Shown here: positions 22,556-34,500 of the stretch, piece after piece
Layout: the number at the start of each line of letters is the position of its first letter
Numbering within the stretch: the first letter of the stretch is position 1
Virus record (IMG/VR): IMGVR_UViG_3300031658_000044
Coordinates: 1-34,854 of that record
Reading direction: 5' to 3' (one strand)
From: a virus
DNA: 34,854 bases
Notes under the pieces: generated by a model
What the model was told of the DNA's origin: nothing
Databases searched by the model: none
The model's input: the letters and a program-made list of their open reading frames with translations, nothing else
Translations under genes and position numbers: made by a program

Positions 22556-23349
22556 TAACAGGCATTGTCTCCTTAGGAATCACAGCTACAACCACAGGTA
22601 TCTCTATGCATCAGCAGAGTAAAGCGCGAGATGCACAAACCAAGGCTGAAACAGCAGCGTCTAAAGCTATGGCTACAGCTCGCAAACGCCTTGATGTAAA
22701 TTATCAAGAGGCTTCTTCTATAAGTAAAGACCCGTATACTATGGCTATAGAGGCTTCTTTGCAGCAGGGTGCTAATGCCACTCAAGCGGCAAAAGAAACT
22801 CAACGTGGAGCCGCTCAGGTTGGTCGGATTCAGGGAGCTCAAAACCAAATGCTAGAGAAAGAACGAGTTTCTTACGGTCAAGAGCTTCAAGCACGAGAGA
22901 AACGCATCCTTGATGAGGACAGTCGTTTAAGAGATGTCAATACCCAATTAGATATTGGAGAGATAGAAGGTGCTCAAATGGCGGCAGCAGCAGCAGCAGA
23001 TAACGCAGCTATGGCAGGACAAGATGTAGTAGCAGGATTAGGGAGTATGGCAGGGCAGGCAGCTTCAATGGCTCCGCTATATGCAGGTAAGGGGTACAAA
23101 GCTCAACAAGCTGCCTTTAATCAAACTGATTTAGCGAAGGGTAATGTAATACAAAACGAAACAGGAGGTACGGAGAGAGTGAGAGATGCTTTTTCATCTG
23201 TAGGGGGATATAACCGGAAGGATTGGAAAAATTGGCAGAAAAACAACCCTCTAGATTGGGGTCAAGTAGCCTCTAGTAAGCAATATCAGAATGCTCTATT
23301 CCCTGACAATCCTGCTTTAGAATACCTTAGACTTCAAGAACAAGATTAA
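22543..23349 (+). CDS. Internal virion protein, T7 gp14-like
   Basis: A 268-residue protein starting with a hydrophobic segment (LITGIVSLGITATTTGISM, residues 4-22). A long Ala/Gln/Glu-rich helical region follows (KARDAQTKAETAASKAMATA, ATQAAKETQRGAAQVGRIQG, MAAAAAADNAAMAGQ), with a polar C-terminus containing RKDWKNWQKNN. A membrane-active N-terminus followed by Ala-rich helices is the hallmark of the small ejection protein of podoviruses, T7 gp14. That protein is carried in the head and inserted in the host envelope to start the DNA-ejection channel. The two following genes, both large, fit the other ejection proteins (gp15- and gp16-like order). Its start overlaps the cupin gene by 13 bases. 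Confidence 0.7.
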   Translation: MSGLITGIVSLGITATTTGISMHQQSKARDAQTKAETAASKAMATARKRLDVNYQEASSISKDPYTMAIEASLQQGANATQAAKETQRGAAQVGRIQGAQNQMLEKERVSYGQELQAREKRILDEDSRLRDVNTQLDIGEIEGAQMAAAAAADNAAMAGQDVVAGLGSMAGQAASMAPLYAGKGYKAQQAAFNQTDLAKGNVIQNETGGTERVRDAFSSVGGYNRKDWKNWQKNNPLDWGQVASSKQYQNALFPDNPALEYLRLQEQD

Positions 23350-23351
23350 CC

Positions 23352-25514
23352 ATGGCTAATACTTTTTTTAAATACGCGGAACGTAACGCTGAAAACAGGA
23401 TAAATTGGGCTGATGTAGGGAAGGATATGACGGACATGCTTTCGGAAGAAGCGCGAGTTCGAGAAGAGAAGAAGGCGGCTATTGAAACAGATTTTAGAGA
23501 CTTTAATGAAACTCTATCTGACTCTCCTGTAGGAGATAGTGATGGGTTCAACGAGTTTACTACTGACTATGCCAATAGTGCTTCAGAGTATTCTCTGATG
23601 GTAAACAATATGCTTAAATCAGGTGATTTAAAGCTAAGAGATTATAACAGCATTAACGCAAATCTAAAGCAAGGAACAGCTGAGGCATTCTCTATTGCTG
23701 AGGATTATAATGCTGCATACAAAGGTATGTTAGAGCGAGGACAGGTTGACCCTGAAACAGGTCTACCATCCGCTCAACTTTTAGAGCAATATGTATTGGG
23801 TACTGTACAGGGTTTTGGAAATTTCTCTGACCATAGACTATGGATTAATCCTGCTACAGGGCGTGTAAGCCTTGGTACGACACAGACAGACGCGGATGGT
23901 GTCATAACCATGAACCGAGATACAGGAAGTTTTCAAGCTGTAAACGGTTTACGAAACCGCACAAAAGCCAAGTACGATATATACGACTTAGAGAAGGCAA
24001 GTAACGGTATAGTAACTAGTCTTGCAGAAACCGTTATGGTTATCATGAAGGATGAGGTTAAGACTCTATCTGAGGCTACTCAGAACGAGTACGTCGTTGA
24101 TGCTATAGACCAATTTATTAAGGGTTCAGCAGCTATCCCTACTAACACTAGCTCTCTCCTTACTAATACTGTGGTATCAAACCCAAGCACAGGTGATAAT
24201 TATGGGTTTACTGATAACCCTGCCGATGCAGCTGCAGACGAGAATTTAATTCTTTTAATAGACAACCCTTTACAGCCATCCTCGCCACTACCTATGCCTG
24301 CTTTTTTGGATAGTCCTAAGCAGCTCAAAGCATATCTTAAGAAAAATCATCCTAACCTTAAGGAGAGTGAGATAGCAGCGATTGTGGAGAATAACACTAA
24401 ACAGCAAGACGTAGCAGCAGATGCTGTGAGGATTTCTATTTTAAGTAAGATAGATAAAAAACAAACTGCTATGACAGAGTTTAATCCTGATAGCAACTAC
24501 GCTGCCAAAGCCGCAGGAAGAGAAAACCTTAGAGTAGCTACAACTGCCGTGACCAACCTCGCCGATGTATGGTGGGGAGATGAAAGTGAGACAGGAGCGG
24601 GGCTTGGATTCCTACAAGGTCTTGACCCTAATGTAGTAAAGTTTTATATTGACCCACTAAATTCTGAAAACGTTTTAATAGACAGGATGATTAATGGTAA
24701 ACTAGAAACTATGATACCTTTCCCTAAAGGAGATAGTGTCGTAGACTTTGTGTCAAGTATATACACAAGTCTTGTTCCCGGAGGTAAAAACCTTGCCAAA
24801 GCTCTTGAAGATTCAGGTATTGGAAACGCAATGCAAGCTGATGGAGTTACACCAAGGAAGAAAACAACACATCAAGGAGCTGCAGGTATAGATTATCAAG
24901 CCACTTCAGGTCCACGACCTTTCGACGAGGTAGTTGCAGGGGGTGCCCCTGACCTTCCTATGACAAGTTCTCAGTATCACGATGATGCATTTAAAGATGT
25001 TGGAAGTCAGGAAGGAAGAAAGCAAGCTTCGGCAGAAAAAAGTGTGTTATCTCAATCAGGAATTTTAGATGCTGAGGTAAATTACATGCCTGAAGTAGAA
25101 GCTTTTGTAGCGGAATTTTCAAGTTTTGATTATCCTGCTACTAGTATCTATGTTCCGGGAGTAATGAATATGCCTATCCTCGTTCCTGAAAATCAAACTA
25201 ATGTTATTTTCAAAGAAATCAACAGACTGATTATGGATTCGTATAAATTTAATCCACCAAAGAGACTTAGTCCAAATGATTTCAAAAGATTATTCTCAAA
25301 AAGTTCAGTTTTCGATAAGTACAATAACAAAGATGTAACGGATGAGTTCTTCAAGGGATTCGATTGGGATGGTGGGGTAGGAAGTAACAAAGCAGAAGAA
25401 GCAAAAGCTACACAGGATGCTCTTGATAAAAAAGAGGCAGAAGCGGCAGCAGCAGCAGGCGCGGCTCCAACAACAACAACAGGCAGTGGTTCATTAGATA
25501 ACTTAGGAGGATAA
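23352..25514 (+). CDS. Internal/ejection virion protein candidate
   Basis: A 720-residue, soluble, mostly helical protein between a gp14-like protein and a giant ejected-type protein. The N-terminus (FFKYAERNAENRINWADVGK, then DMTDML and a charged helix EEARVREEKKAAIE) is a pattern I recall from internal proteins of Bacteroidota podoviruses. A small beta region, WINPATGRVSLGTTQTDADG, is followed by helical segments (LKAYLKKNHPNLKESEIAAI). The last 30 residues are low-complexity: Ala- and Thr-runs then GSGSLDNLGG. No enzyme motif was found. It is probably the gp15-like cargo or ejection protein, though a scaffold-like internal role is possible. It begins 3 bases after the previous gene, and its final codons supply the ribosome-binding sequence of the next. 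Confidence 0.6.
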   Translation: MANTFFKYAERNAENRINWADVGKDMTDMLSEEARVREEKKAAIETDFRDFNETLSDSPVGDSDGFNEFTTDYANSASEYSLMVNNMLKSGDLKLRDYNSINANLKQGTAEAFSIAEDYNAAYKGMLERGQVDPETGLPSAQLLEQYVLGTVQGFGNFSDHRLWINPATGRVSLGTTQTDADGVITMNRDTGSFQAVNGLRNRTKAKYDIYDLEKASNGIVTSLAETVMVIMKDEVKTLSEATQNEYVVDAIDQFIKGSAAIPTNTSSLLTNTVVSNPSTGDNYGFTDNPADAAADENLILLIDNPLQPSSPLPMPAFLDSPKQLKAYLKKNHPNLKESEIAAIVENNTKQQDVAADAVRISILSKIDKKQTAMTEFNPDSNYAAKAAGRENLRVATTAVTNLADVWWGDESETGAGLGFLQGLDPNVVKFYIDPLNSENVLIDRMINGKLETMIPFPKGDSVVDFVSSIYTSLVPGGKNLAKALEDSGIGNAMQADGVTPRKKTTHQGAAGIDYQATSGPRPFDEVVAGGAPDLPMTSSQYHDDAFKDVGSQEGRKQASAEKSVLSQSGILDAEVNYMPEVEAFVAEFSSFDYPATSIYVPGVMNMPILVPENQTNVIFKEINRLIMDSYKFNPPKRLSPNDFKRLFSKSSVFDKYNNKDVTDEFFKGFDWDGGVGSNKAEEAKATQDALDKKEAEAAAAAGAAPTTTTGSGSLDNLGG
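25505..25510 (+). promoter_or_regulatory. Shine-Dalgarno AGGAGG before the giant gene
   Basis: A perfect AGGAGG lies 7 bases upstream of ATG 25518. It overlaps the Leu-Gly-Gly codons at the end of the previous gene. Almost every other start in the window has no such motif, so this gene may use stronger or different initiation. The GGA GGA codons could also arise by chance from the Gly-Gly end. Confidence 0.5.
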
Positions 25515-25517
25515 GAC

Positions 25518-28500
25518 ATGGAAGATAAATCTGAATTATTATACAATAGTCTAGTCGAAAGCGGGGACTACACGAAATCTTTTGAAGAGTTCCAAGCGCA
25601 ATTTTCTACTGAAGAAAACGTGGGATTACTTTATTCTTCACTTAATAAAAGTGGGAAATATACTAAGACGTCTCAAGAGTTTTCACAACAGTTTTTTCCA
25701 AGTATAGGATTAAAAAAAAAAGACGAGCTTATGGAATCTACTTCGGAAAGTGGTTCTTTGGATTCATCCGAAGCACGTCCTGAAGATAGTTTTTTAGATA
25801 CCCCTGTCACCCCTCCAAGAGAGGGCGAAGCGGTAGCTAATCCCGATGCGGTCAACTATGGCGTCCCAAGAGAGGGTCAGTCTGTGTATGATTTTGATGA
25901 CGAAGTATCTGTAATGAACGCCCGTAAACGTGATGCTGAGGATACACGAAGACCATATCAAAGGTTAGGTGATTCAATACTTAACCGTGAGCATGAGCAA
26001 GATAATAAGATTGGTCTAAACTTTAAAGATAGAGATTTTGAATATGGCTCTATAGCTGAGTTAGAGACGGATAATGTTATACGTGAGATGGAGTATCGCT
26101 ATGGTGATTACGACTTTACATTTGAGCATCAGACGGAATGGTTGGGGAATGAAAAAGGTAATGTTATGTTGGTTACCGCTCCCAATGGAGACACTGAGGA
26201 GATAACAATGCAATCTATAGATGGGGCAAATGCAGATTTGCTTGAGTCTAAGAAGCTTAAGAAGTTTATGGACAAGCATGAACCTATTGAGAAAACAGGT
26301 TTAGACAGGGTAGAGGCAGATGCTATAGAAAGAGACCGTAAAGTTCTTGGTAAGAAAGATTATGATGAGCGTATGCTTGACATACAATTGGACACTAAGA
26401 ATATAAAGGACAAATTAAACTCTGTTATGGCAAGACAGACAGAGTCTGATAAAGTAGAGAAAGAATTTATGGCTATGAGCGATGAAGAGTTCGCACAAAA
26501 TATTGGAGCTTATCAGAAGTGGAAATCAGAGAAAGCTCAAATATCTATAGACGCAAAAGAGGTAGAGGAAGATTGGGGTGGAATGGTTTCACGAGGCAAA
26601 GAATTGGATAGGGTTGTAGGGGAGTATACTGCTATGAGAGCTGAGGAGGGGAATTTCTTTGGGGGGTTATTGAATGAGTTTTGGAGTTCAGGTTTTGGTA
26701 GAATGTTTTCTGCGGCTATAGACACAACGATTAATTTAGGTACTTCAGGTGTCCCGAATGGGGATATGTGGGCTAAATACCTAAAGGGTATGGATAAGGG
26801 AGCTGTGAAGGATAATCCCTTCTCTCATTCAGCTCGTGAATTTATTTCTCAGGACAGAAAAGGAATGAGTCAGCTTATACGTGAGCGTGGAACGGCAGTA
26901 GCTCAGGAGATGGGGTCAGGCACGTCACAGGAATATGTTGACGATGTAGGTTTTGTTCAAGGGGCTATATATGGAGTTGCAGGGTCTATCCCTGCTATGG
27001 TTTTCGGGATGCCGGGGCTAGTGCTTCAGGGAATTGACTTCGTAAATCAAGAGACAGAAAATAACCCTGCATTCGAGGGTATTACTGAGCTTGAGAAGTT
27101 TGCTATGGCGGCTCCTATGGGGTTAGTCATGGGTTGGTTAGAGCATTTTGGTATGACAAAAGCTTTAGCAAACAAATCAGGTACCACTACTATTATACTT
27201 AAACTTTTACAGAAGTATAAAATAAGACCGGGTAATAAAACCTTTACTGAGTATGTAAATACTGAAGTTGCTCACGGGGGGAAAAGACTTCTTCTAAAAC
27301 TAGCGGCTTCTACAGCGGTAGAGTTTGAGACAGGAGGTTTACAGGAGATAAGCGATATAACTTTTAAGGAGATATATGGTACTATGAAAGAAGGAGATTA
27401 CTTTGAGACTCCCGAAAGTTTTTGGGGAGGAACAAAGCAGGTCTTTTGGGGAGCGGTAGCTGAGGGTATAGGTGGGTTTGTTATGGGTGCTCCGGGAGCT
27501 GTCAACTCAGCTTTGACGGGCGGTAAGTTTAATGAGTTATCGGATGCAGAATATGAAGCCTTTGAAGCTGTCATGGAGGATGAGAGTCTAACAGCGGCAT
27601 ATAAAGAAAAGCTTAAGCATGACGTTTTATCGGGGACAAAAAGTAAGAAAGAAGCTTTAGCTGAATTAAACTCCTCAGAGAAAGTTAAGGGGAATATGGA
27701 TACAATACCTGATTCCTATACAACGGCTCAAAAGAAGACAGCTATGGAGTTGCTTACAAAAAGAAGTAAGCTACAGGATATTGTAGACAAAGGAAATAAG
27801 GAGCTTGTAACGAAAGAGCAGTTAGAGATAGATGCTATCAATAAGACTTTAACTTTGATGTCTACCGACACAGACTCTAATACTACCACTGATAAGGATG
27901 GTAATGTTATCACTAACACTGTAGCTGTGGATGAGGCTTCAGCTAAGATTAAGTTGGAGGAGGAGGGAGTTAAGAACCCTACTCAGGAGCAGATTGATAC
28001 CAAACAAACAGAGATGTTGGATGGGTTAGTGAAGCAGAGATTAGAGGGGCGTGATAAAAATTTATTTGGGGAGTCTCAGAATACTTCTCAGGGGACAGCT
28101 GTTCTTTCAGATGTCACGGAGTCTAACGAGAATGGCGTAGCTACGGGTACATATACGAATACAGAGTCAGGAGATACAGATGTTGTCGTCAGCAGTAAAG
28201 GTAAGAATGATTTCGTTTCTTTCAGCCGTATATATGAGGACGGAAAGCCTACTAACTCATGGACTTCGAAGATGGTAAACGCATCTAAATCTGATTTTGC
28301 TACTATGATTTCTGAAGGTCAGAAGTTACTTCCTGAAGGTCATAAATGGCTAGAGACAAAAAGTATCTCTGAGAGTGGGTTAGGTGTTTGGGATAAGGCA
28401 AAGAAGTATGGGTACGTAGAGGAGACAGATGGCGATGGTAACGTAGTAACGAAACCTGTTACTCTTAACGAAGCTAAAAAAGGGGAGGCTACAAGCGATA

Positions 28501-31500
28501 GCGATGACTACAATAATGTAATTGTTGAGACTAAAGACGATGCCGAGGCAAAGATAAAAGAGATTGAAGCTATATATCCCGGTATCGTAGTTAAACCTGT
28601 GAGAGTAAGAGACAGCAAAGGCAGGGCTAAAGGTTTCTCTTTAAAGATGGAGCTTCCTGTATTGGTTCAAAAGGGGTCAGATATTTCCGAGGATGTATCT
28701 GAAGATAATTTAAGTGCTATAGATAATCTTGCTCAAGAGACTAAGACAAAGGAGGATTCTGATGTTACTGTTGACAAAGCAAGAAATGGAGATATAGAAG
28801 CTCAAGAAAAACTAGCGGAATATAACTTAAAATGGGTAAAGGAAACCATATATAGATTCGTGGGTAAATCAGAGGTCGATGCACTTGAAAATGGTGAGAC
28901 AATTGAAGGTAAGAGTAAAACTGCAGGAGTTGATGTAACCTCTTCATCTGAAGTAACTACAGCTTCTGACGCTGATTATAGAGTAACCTTTAAAGAAGAA
29001 GGTTTTGATGATAAGAAGAAGGGTTCAAGGGTTAGGATGAAAAGCGAAAAAGATGGATGGGTAAAAGGTGGATACAATAAATCTGATGTAGCGAAGCTTC
29101 AGAAGAAGAATGAGGACGGTACATGGGAGACTCTTTACGAGGCAGAGACAGAGACAGAGGCAGAGACAGAGACAGAGGGTTCAAAGCCCAAGGAGGCCCC
29201 TAAGAAGAAGCCTAAGAAGAAGCCTGCTCCTAAGAAAACTAACACCAAATCATCTCAAGAAGAGGATGCTTCTAAAAAGAGGACGGTAGTTCCTCGTGCA
29301 GGAGAGACTGTTCAAGATGCTATTAGACGCACTAGAATTGAAGAGGACCAAAAGAACTCAGTAGGAGAGCCTAAGAAGAAACCTGCTCCTAAGAAGCCTG
29401 CCGCAAAGTCAGTTGAAGAAGAGAAGGCTCCTGTAAAGGAGACCCCCAAAACTGCTCCGGTAGAGGATGAGATTGCCGAAGCTGAGAATGAGGTTAATGA
29501 CCTTGAAATGGAGATTGAGGATGCTGAGAATGAGATTGGTAACGTAAAGTACAATTTAAAGGAAGATATTGAAGAGGTTAAGAAGAAGATTGCTATCGCA
29601 AAGAAGTCTAAGAAATCCAAGGACGCCAAAGCAGAAGAGCTTGAGGAGTTGAAATATGAGATTGTAGATTTAAAAGAAGACGCTGCAAATCAGATAGAGG
29701 AATATAAAGATGATATCTCTGAGTTTAAGAGGGATAAGAATAAGGCAAATAGAAAAATTAAGAAAGCTTCTGAGGCTTCTAAGGAAGAGAAGAAGGTAGT
29801 TAATTCAGCAAAGCCTATGACTCCTAAGGAGCAGAAGGAAGCAGACGCTGACTTTATAAAGATTGCAGGTAAGCCAAATAGCAAGGAGAGAAAGGCGTGG
29901 GTAGCAAGTCAAAACAAGAAGGCTAGGTTTAGATTAAAAAGTGAAGAAGAAACTAAGGTTAATGAGGAGGAGGTTTCTGCAGTAACAGAAGCTATTGATA
30001 ATATAGAGTCACCAAACTCTGACCTCTCTCTAGGTTTTGAATCATCCACACCTGTAAGTGTAGAGAAATTAAACGAAAGAACGGATAGTCCATTAAATAG
30101 CGTAACACTAAAAGTCGTTGATGGCGTTCCTACCATCTTCACTATAACCGACCAACTTACTACGGGTAATACAGTAAACCCTGAGACGGGTAATACAGTA
30201 GATAACTTAAAGGGGTCTATTGGATTTAACGGAACGGAGGGTAATGAGAATTTTGCATGGGCAAACACCTCTCAGAAAGAAGGGGGTGCTATAGTAGGTA
30301 AGGCACTTCAGGTTTTCAAAGAGAACGAAGATTTATACAGAGCTTGGTGGAAAGCCAATCCGCAATATCATGGGTTAGTGCCTATGAATGTAGTTAAGAT
30401 GGGACCGACTTCTATGATGTCCAATGAAGCTGTATTTAGAGTCTTGTCAGACAACGTAAAAACCCTTCCTGTTAAGAATAGAAAGGCCGCACTAAAAGCT
30501 TTAAAGCAAGAGATTAAAAGTGAGCTTGCAAAATTCAAAGCCAAATCTGCAGAACAGATTTCTGAAGGCAAGAAGGTTAGTAATGCTGTTAAGAAAGGAA
30601 TAAAGGTTTGGAGCACAATAAAGAATGTTGTAGCGAAATCAAAGGCAGAGATAATAGACGATGTGATATCTTCTAAAGTTGTAGAGCAACTAAGCCTTCC
30701 TCAACGAGCTGCTATGATGCAGAAAATTACATATGGAAGTGTTAGCAATCCGGGAGAAAAGTCTAAAACCCCGGGGGCTCCAACTAAAGCTGTAGTAAAA
30801 GCATTAATAGAAGGTCTACCTAATGAAGCCAAAAGAAAAGTTAGCTTAGGAGTTATAACTGATTTACTTACAGACCCTGAGTTAAGAAATGTTCCTATAG
30901 GGAATGTCGTAGCTATTGTGGGGGTTGATGTATTGAATCCGGGAGTTAGTTCAACAACTCACCCCAACTATAAGTATGGAGTTAAAGGGAAATCTATAGG
31001 TATATTATCGAACCCTGTTCCTATGGAAGAGGCGTATCCTATTGCTTTCGAGAAGAGTTTTAAGAAGTTAATTCAGAAAGAAGAGAAGGGTAAACAAGCT
31101 TCTGCAAAAAGTATTTTAGCACAACAAACAGGAGTAGGCATTGGTATCCCATCAAAGGAATATACAGGAGCTGTTAGTGGTTCTAACTCTACGAATGTAA
31201 ACAAGCTTCTTTCTTTTTTAAATCTATCTTTCCCTCACGTAACTATCTCCACTAACTCACAAGAGTTTAGTGATATAATAGAAACTGAAGGAGTTAAGAC
31301 ATACTTAAAAGGAGGAGAGGTTCTTTATGGTGTCACCACTGAAGGAGATATATATATCAATCCTGACGTCCATAATTCTGACTCAGCTTTATATAACACA
31401 GCCATCCATGAGATGTCTCATATATGGACTGACTACTTAAAAACTACTAAGAGAGGACGAGCTATTTTAGCGAGAGGTATAGAGCTTGTAAAGGAAACTG

Positions 31501-34500
31501 ACACCTATCAAGAACAGCTTGAAGAATTTGATGGAGATACAGAGGCAGCAGCTCTTGAGGCTCTGTCGATACTCATCGGGAATAAAGGTCAAACTATTGT
31601 AGAAGGCTCCACTAAAAGCAAGTTCCAAGAATGGTTGCTTGGGATGTGGAATTATGTTAAGAAAAAGTTTAAGGTATCTAAGAAAATAAAGGTAGAAGAA
31701 CTTCAAGATTTAACTCTTGATGAATTTATAGACTCTGCATTGGCAGATATACTTGGAGGTAAAGAGATTAAAACCACTGCCAAACAACGGCAAGCGATGC
31801 GGTCTCTTGCTAAGTTCTCAAAAAAGAGTAGCTCAGAATCTAAAGAGCTTACAAAATTAAAGGGTATTGTCGTTAAGGTAATAAAAGATATAAGAGCTCA
31901 AGGGAAATCTGATGTTGCTATAAAAACATTATTAGAAAGTCGAGGTATAAGTTCAGCACTTGTATCTGAGTTGATGGCAAAAGAAAAGGGAGGTCCTAAT
32001 CAAACCACAAAAATTCTTGGAAATATAGAAGCAGATAAGATTTCAATTTCAGAGGCTGACTTATTGAAGGCTCAGATAAAAGCTTTCAATCGTGGAGCTA
32101 AAGATATGAAGTCTACTATTCGAAAGGCTTCTGAGGTCCTTGCACAAGAGGTTAATGAGCTTGTGAAAAAGGAGAAGATTACAACACGCCAAGCGGCAAG
32201 AATCATTACAAGATTTGCTAAGACAGATGTAACTAATGAAACTCAGGTTGATGGATTTGTTGATTATATGACAAACATCTATAATAAATCTGAGGATGCA
32301 TATCGCAATTCTTTAATTGTTAAGGTACGAAAGTTAATAAAAAACAATACTAAAGTATCTAGAACTGCAGCGAACCGAATTAAAGGAAAGGGTTTAGACG
32401 CAGAGAGTCAGCAGTTTTTCGCAGCTATGAATAGGGTTCTTGATGGTGTTCTAGAAACACGAAAAGGGAAGCCTATAGAGATTAACGAAAAAGATTTTAC
32501 TGAAAAGTTCTTCCCGGATATAGAAGTTATATTACAAAAAGACCCCAACAGTCTTACCACAAAAGAGAACTCTCAGTTGTTTGCTTATATGTCTTTCAAT
32601 TCTCTTAGAGGAATTAGAAGCATGAGTCTAGAACAAGTGGAGCAGTTGCTTGAGGACGTTAAGTTAGGCACGAAGGGTGGTCGCTCGGTGCTACAAAACA
32701 AACGAGCGGAAGAGAAGGCAGAAATGGACGAGCTTAAAGCTGAAGCTGACGCAGCTATTAATGAGGGTTATAATGGGCTATTAAATCCTGACGGAACATA
32801 TATAAATCGCAATCGTATAAATGATAAAAGCGAGTTAACTAAACGTATAAGAGCTCGTAACAGAGGTATCCTTAATGATATTAAAGTTTGGAAGGATAAC
32901 TTTATATTTACTAGCCTTTCAAGATGGATAGAGAATTTAGGAGGTAATTTAAAGAACTTAAAGACCCTTACCAATAGCTTAGATAAAGAAGGAGATTTCT
33001 TTACAAAGAATGTTCAGGTTCCTTTAAGAAAAATGGAGCAGTCAACTATTAAGGGTGTTGAAAGCCAAAAGATACATAAGCTAGATGAGATAGCTAGTAG
33101 TATTAAAGGTGTTAAAAACTATAATGGTATACTAAAGCTTTTAGCTAAAGGAATTAAGAGTAAGGTTGATGGTATTACAGACTCTGAAGGTAACCCTCAA
33201 GAGAATGAGGTATTTCCTTTAGATATATTACTTAGGTGGTATGCTCTTAGTAAAAACAAGGTTCAAAGAGCTAAACTCCATAAGCAGGGTATAACTAAAG
33301 CAAAGATGGAGGCTATAAAAACGGAGTTAGGTCCTGAGCTTGTAGAGTTTGCTGATAAAATCGTAGAGTACCTAAGCACAGAATATTTTGAAGGGATTAA
33401 CGGTGTTTACTCTGTAGTAAATAACGTCAATCTTGTACAGATAGAAAATTATTTCCCTACTCAGAGTGTTTTGACAGACATCACCACCTCTCTTATACAG
33501 GACGGAGATTGGAATGCTGTCTTAGCAAAAATGACTGAAAGCGCTACAAAAGGAAGAACCAATACTGAGGGGGATGTTTTACTAACAGCTACTGATTTCA
33601 CCTCGGCTTTAGAGAATCACTTTGAGGAGATGGAAAGATATAAAGCATACGCAGAGGGGTCAGTAAAGCTTGGTAAAATATTTAAATTCCCATCTGTAAA
33701 CTCTCTTCTTAATACGTTAGGTGTTATGACGAGCGTAAAGAATTCAATTAATTTTGCTGTAAACCCTGACGGGAGTAAATCCGCTATTCAGGCAAATGGA
33801 ATGGATAAATTATTCACTCAATATACAGGGTTTGCTTTAGCGTTGAAGATTGTTCAAGTTGGAAAACAAGCTACCTCTGCTGTTTGGGCTTTTGAGAAAT
33901 ACAATTTCCGAGGAAAGGGGAAGACGAGAATTCCGGGATTAGATTTAACTATGTATATAGTAGACACTGCTGAGGTGATTGCAACTTTCCCATGGCAAGT
34001 AGCCAAAGCATGGAAAGTATCAGCTGTTTTTAGAGACCGTATTAGAAAGGCTTTTCAAGGAGATGTAAGGGGGTTAGAGTCCGGTTCACGAGTAGCTAAA
34101 GAGCAGAGGAGAACAAGGGCAAGTATATGGAAGAAAGTATTAAAATTCGGCTTAGGGTCAGCTACAACTGTAGGAGACATCATGGGTGTTATGGGGTATA
34201 TGGCCACATACAATAGAGATATACGAAATGGTATGGACTCTGAGGCAGCTGTTGATAAAATGGAAGAGTTCAATGAGACTCAGCAATCTCGAATGAACAT
34301 TGATAAGGTTCCACTTCAGATGAAAAGCAATTATCTAATTAGAGCATTCATTCAGTTTGGAAGTACATTAATACTTCAGATAAATAAGGTTATGCAGAAT
34401 ACCACTAGCATACAAAGGGCGATGCGTAAATTTATCAAAACAGGTAAGGCTAAAGATTTGCCTACACAGGAGATGTTTCGAGGGATGTTTTTAGCTTTGG

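Noticed and set aside
25193-25546. 117-codon minus-strand frame with Ala-rich start opposite the end of the 720-residue protein
   Set aside because: Its Ala/Ser/Leu composition mirrors the low-complexity plus-strand sequence. All real genes in the window are on the plus strand.
29139-29177. Short direct repeats resembling a small CRISPR or repeat array
   Set aside because: These are contiguous hexamers with no spacers, and they lie in frame within a coding region.
29312-30616. Several minus-strand frames of 64-119 codons opposite the giant gene
   Set aside because: They are Phe/Ser/Leu-rich complements of Glu/Lys-rich plus-strand codons, have no motifs, and are inconsistent with the continuous giant reading frame.
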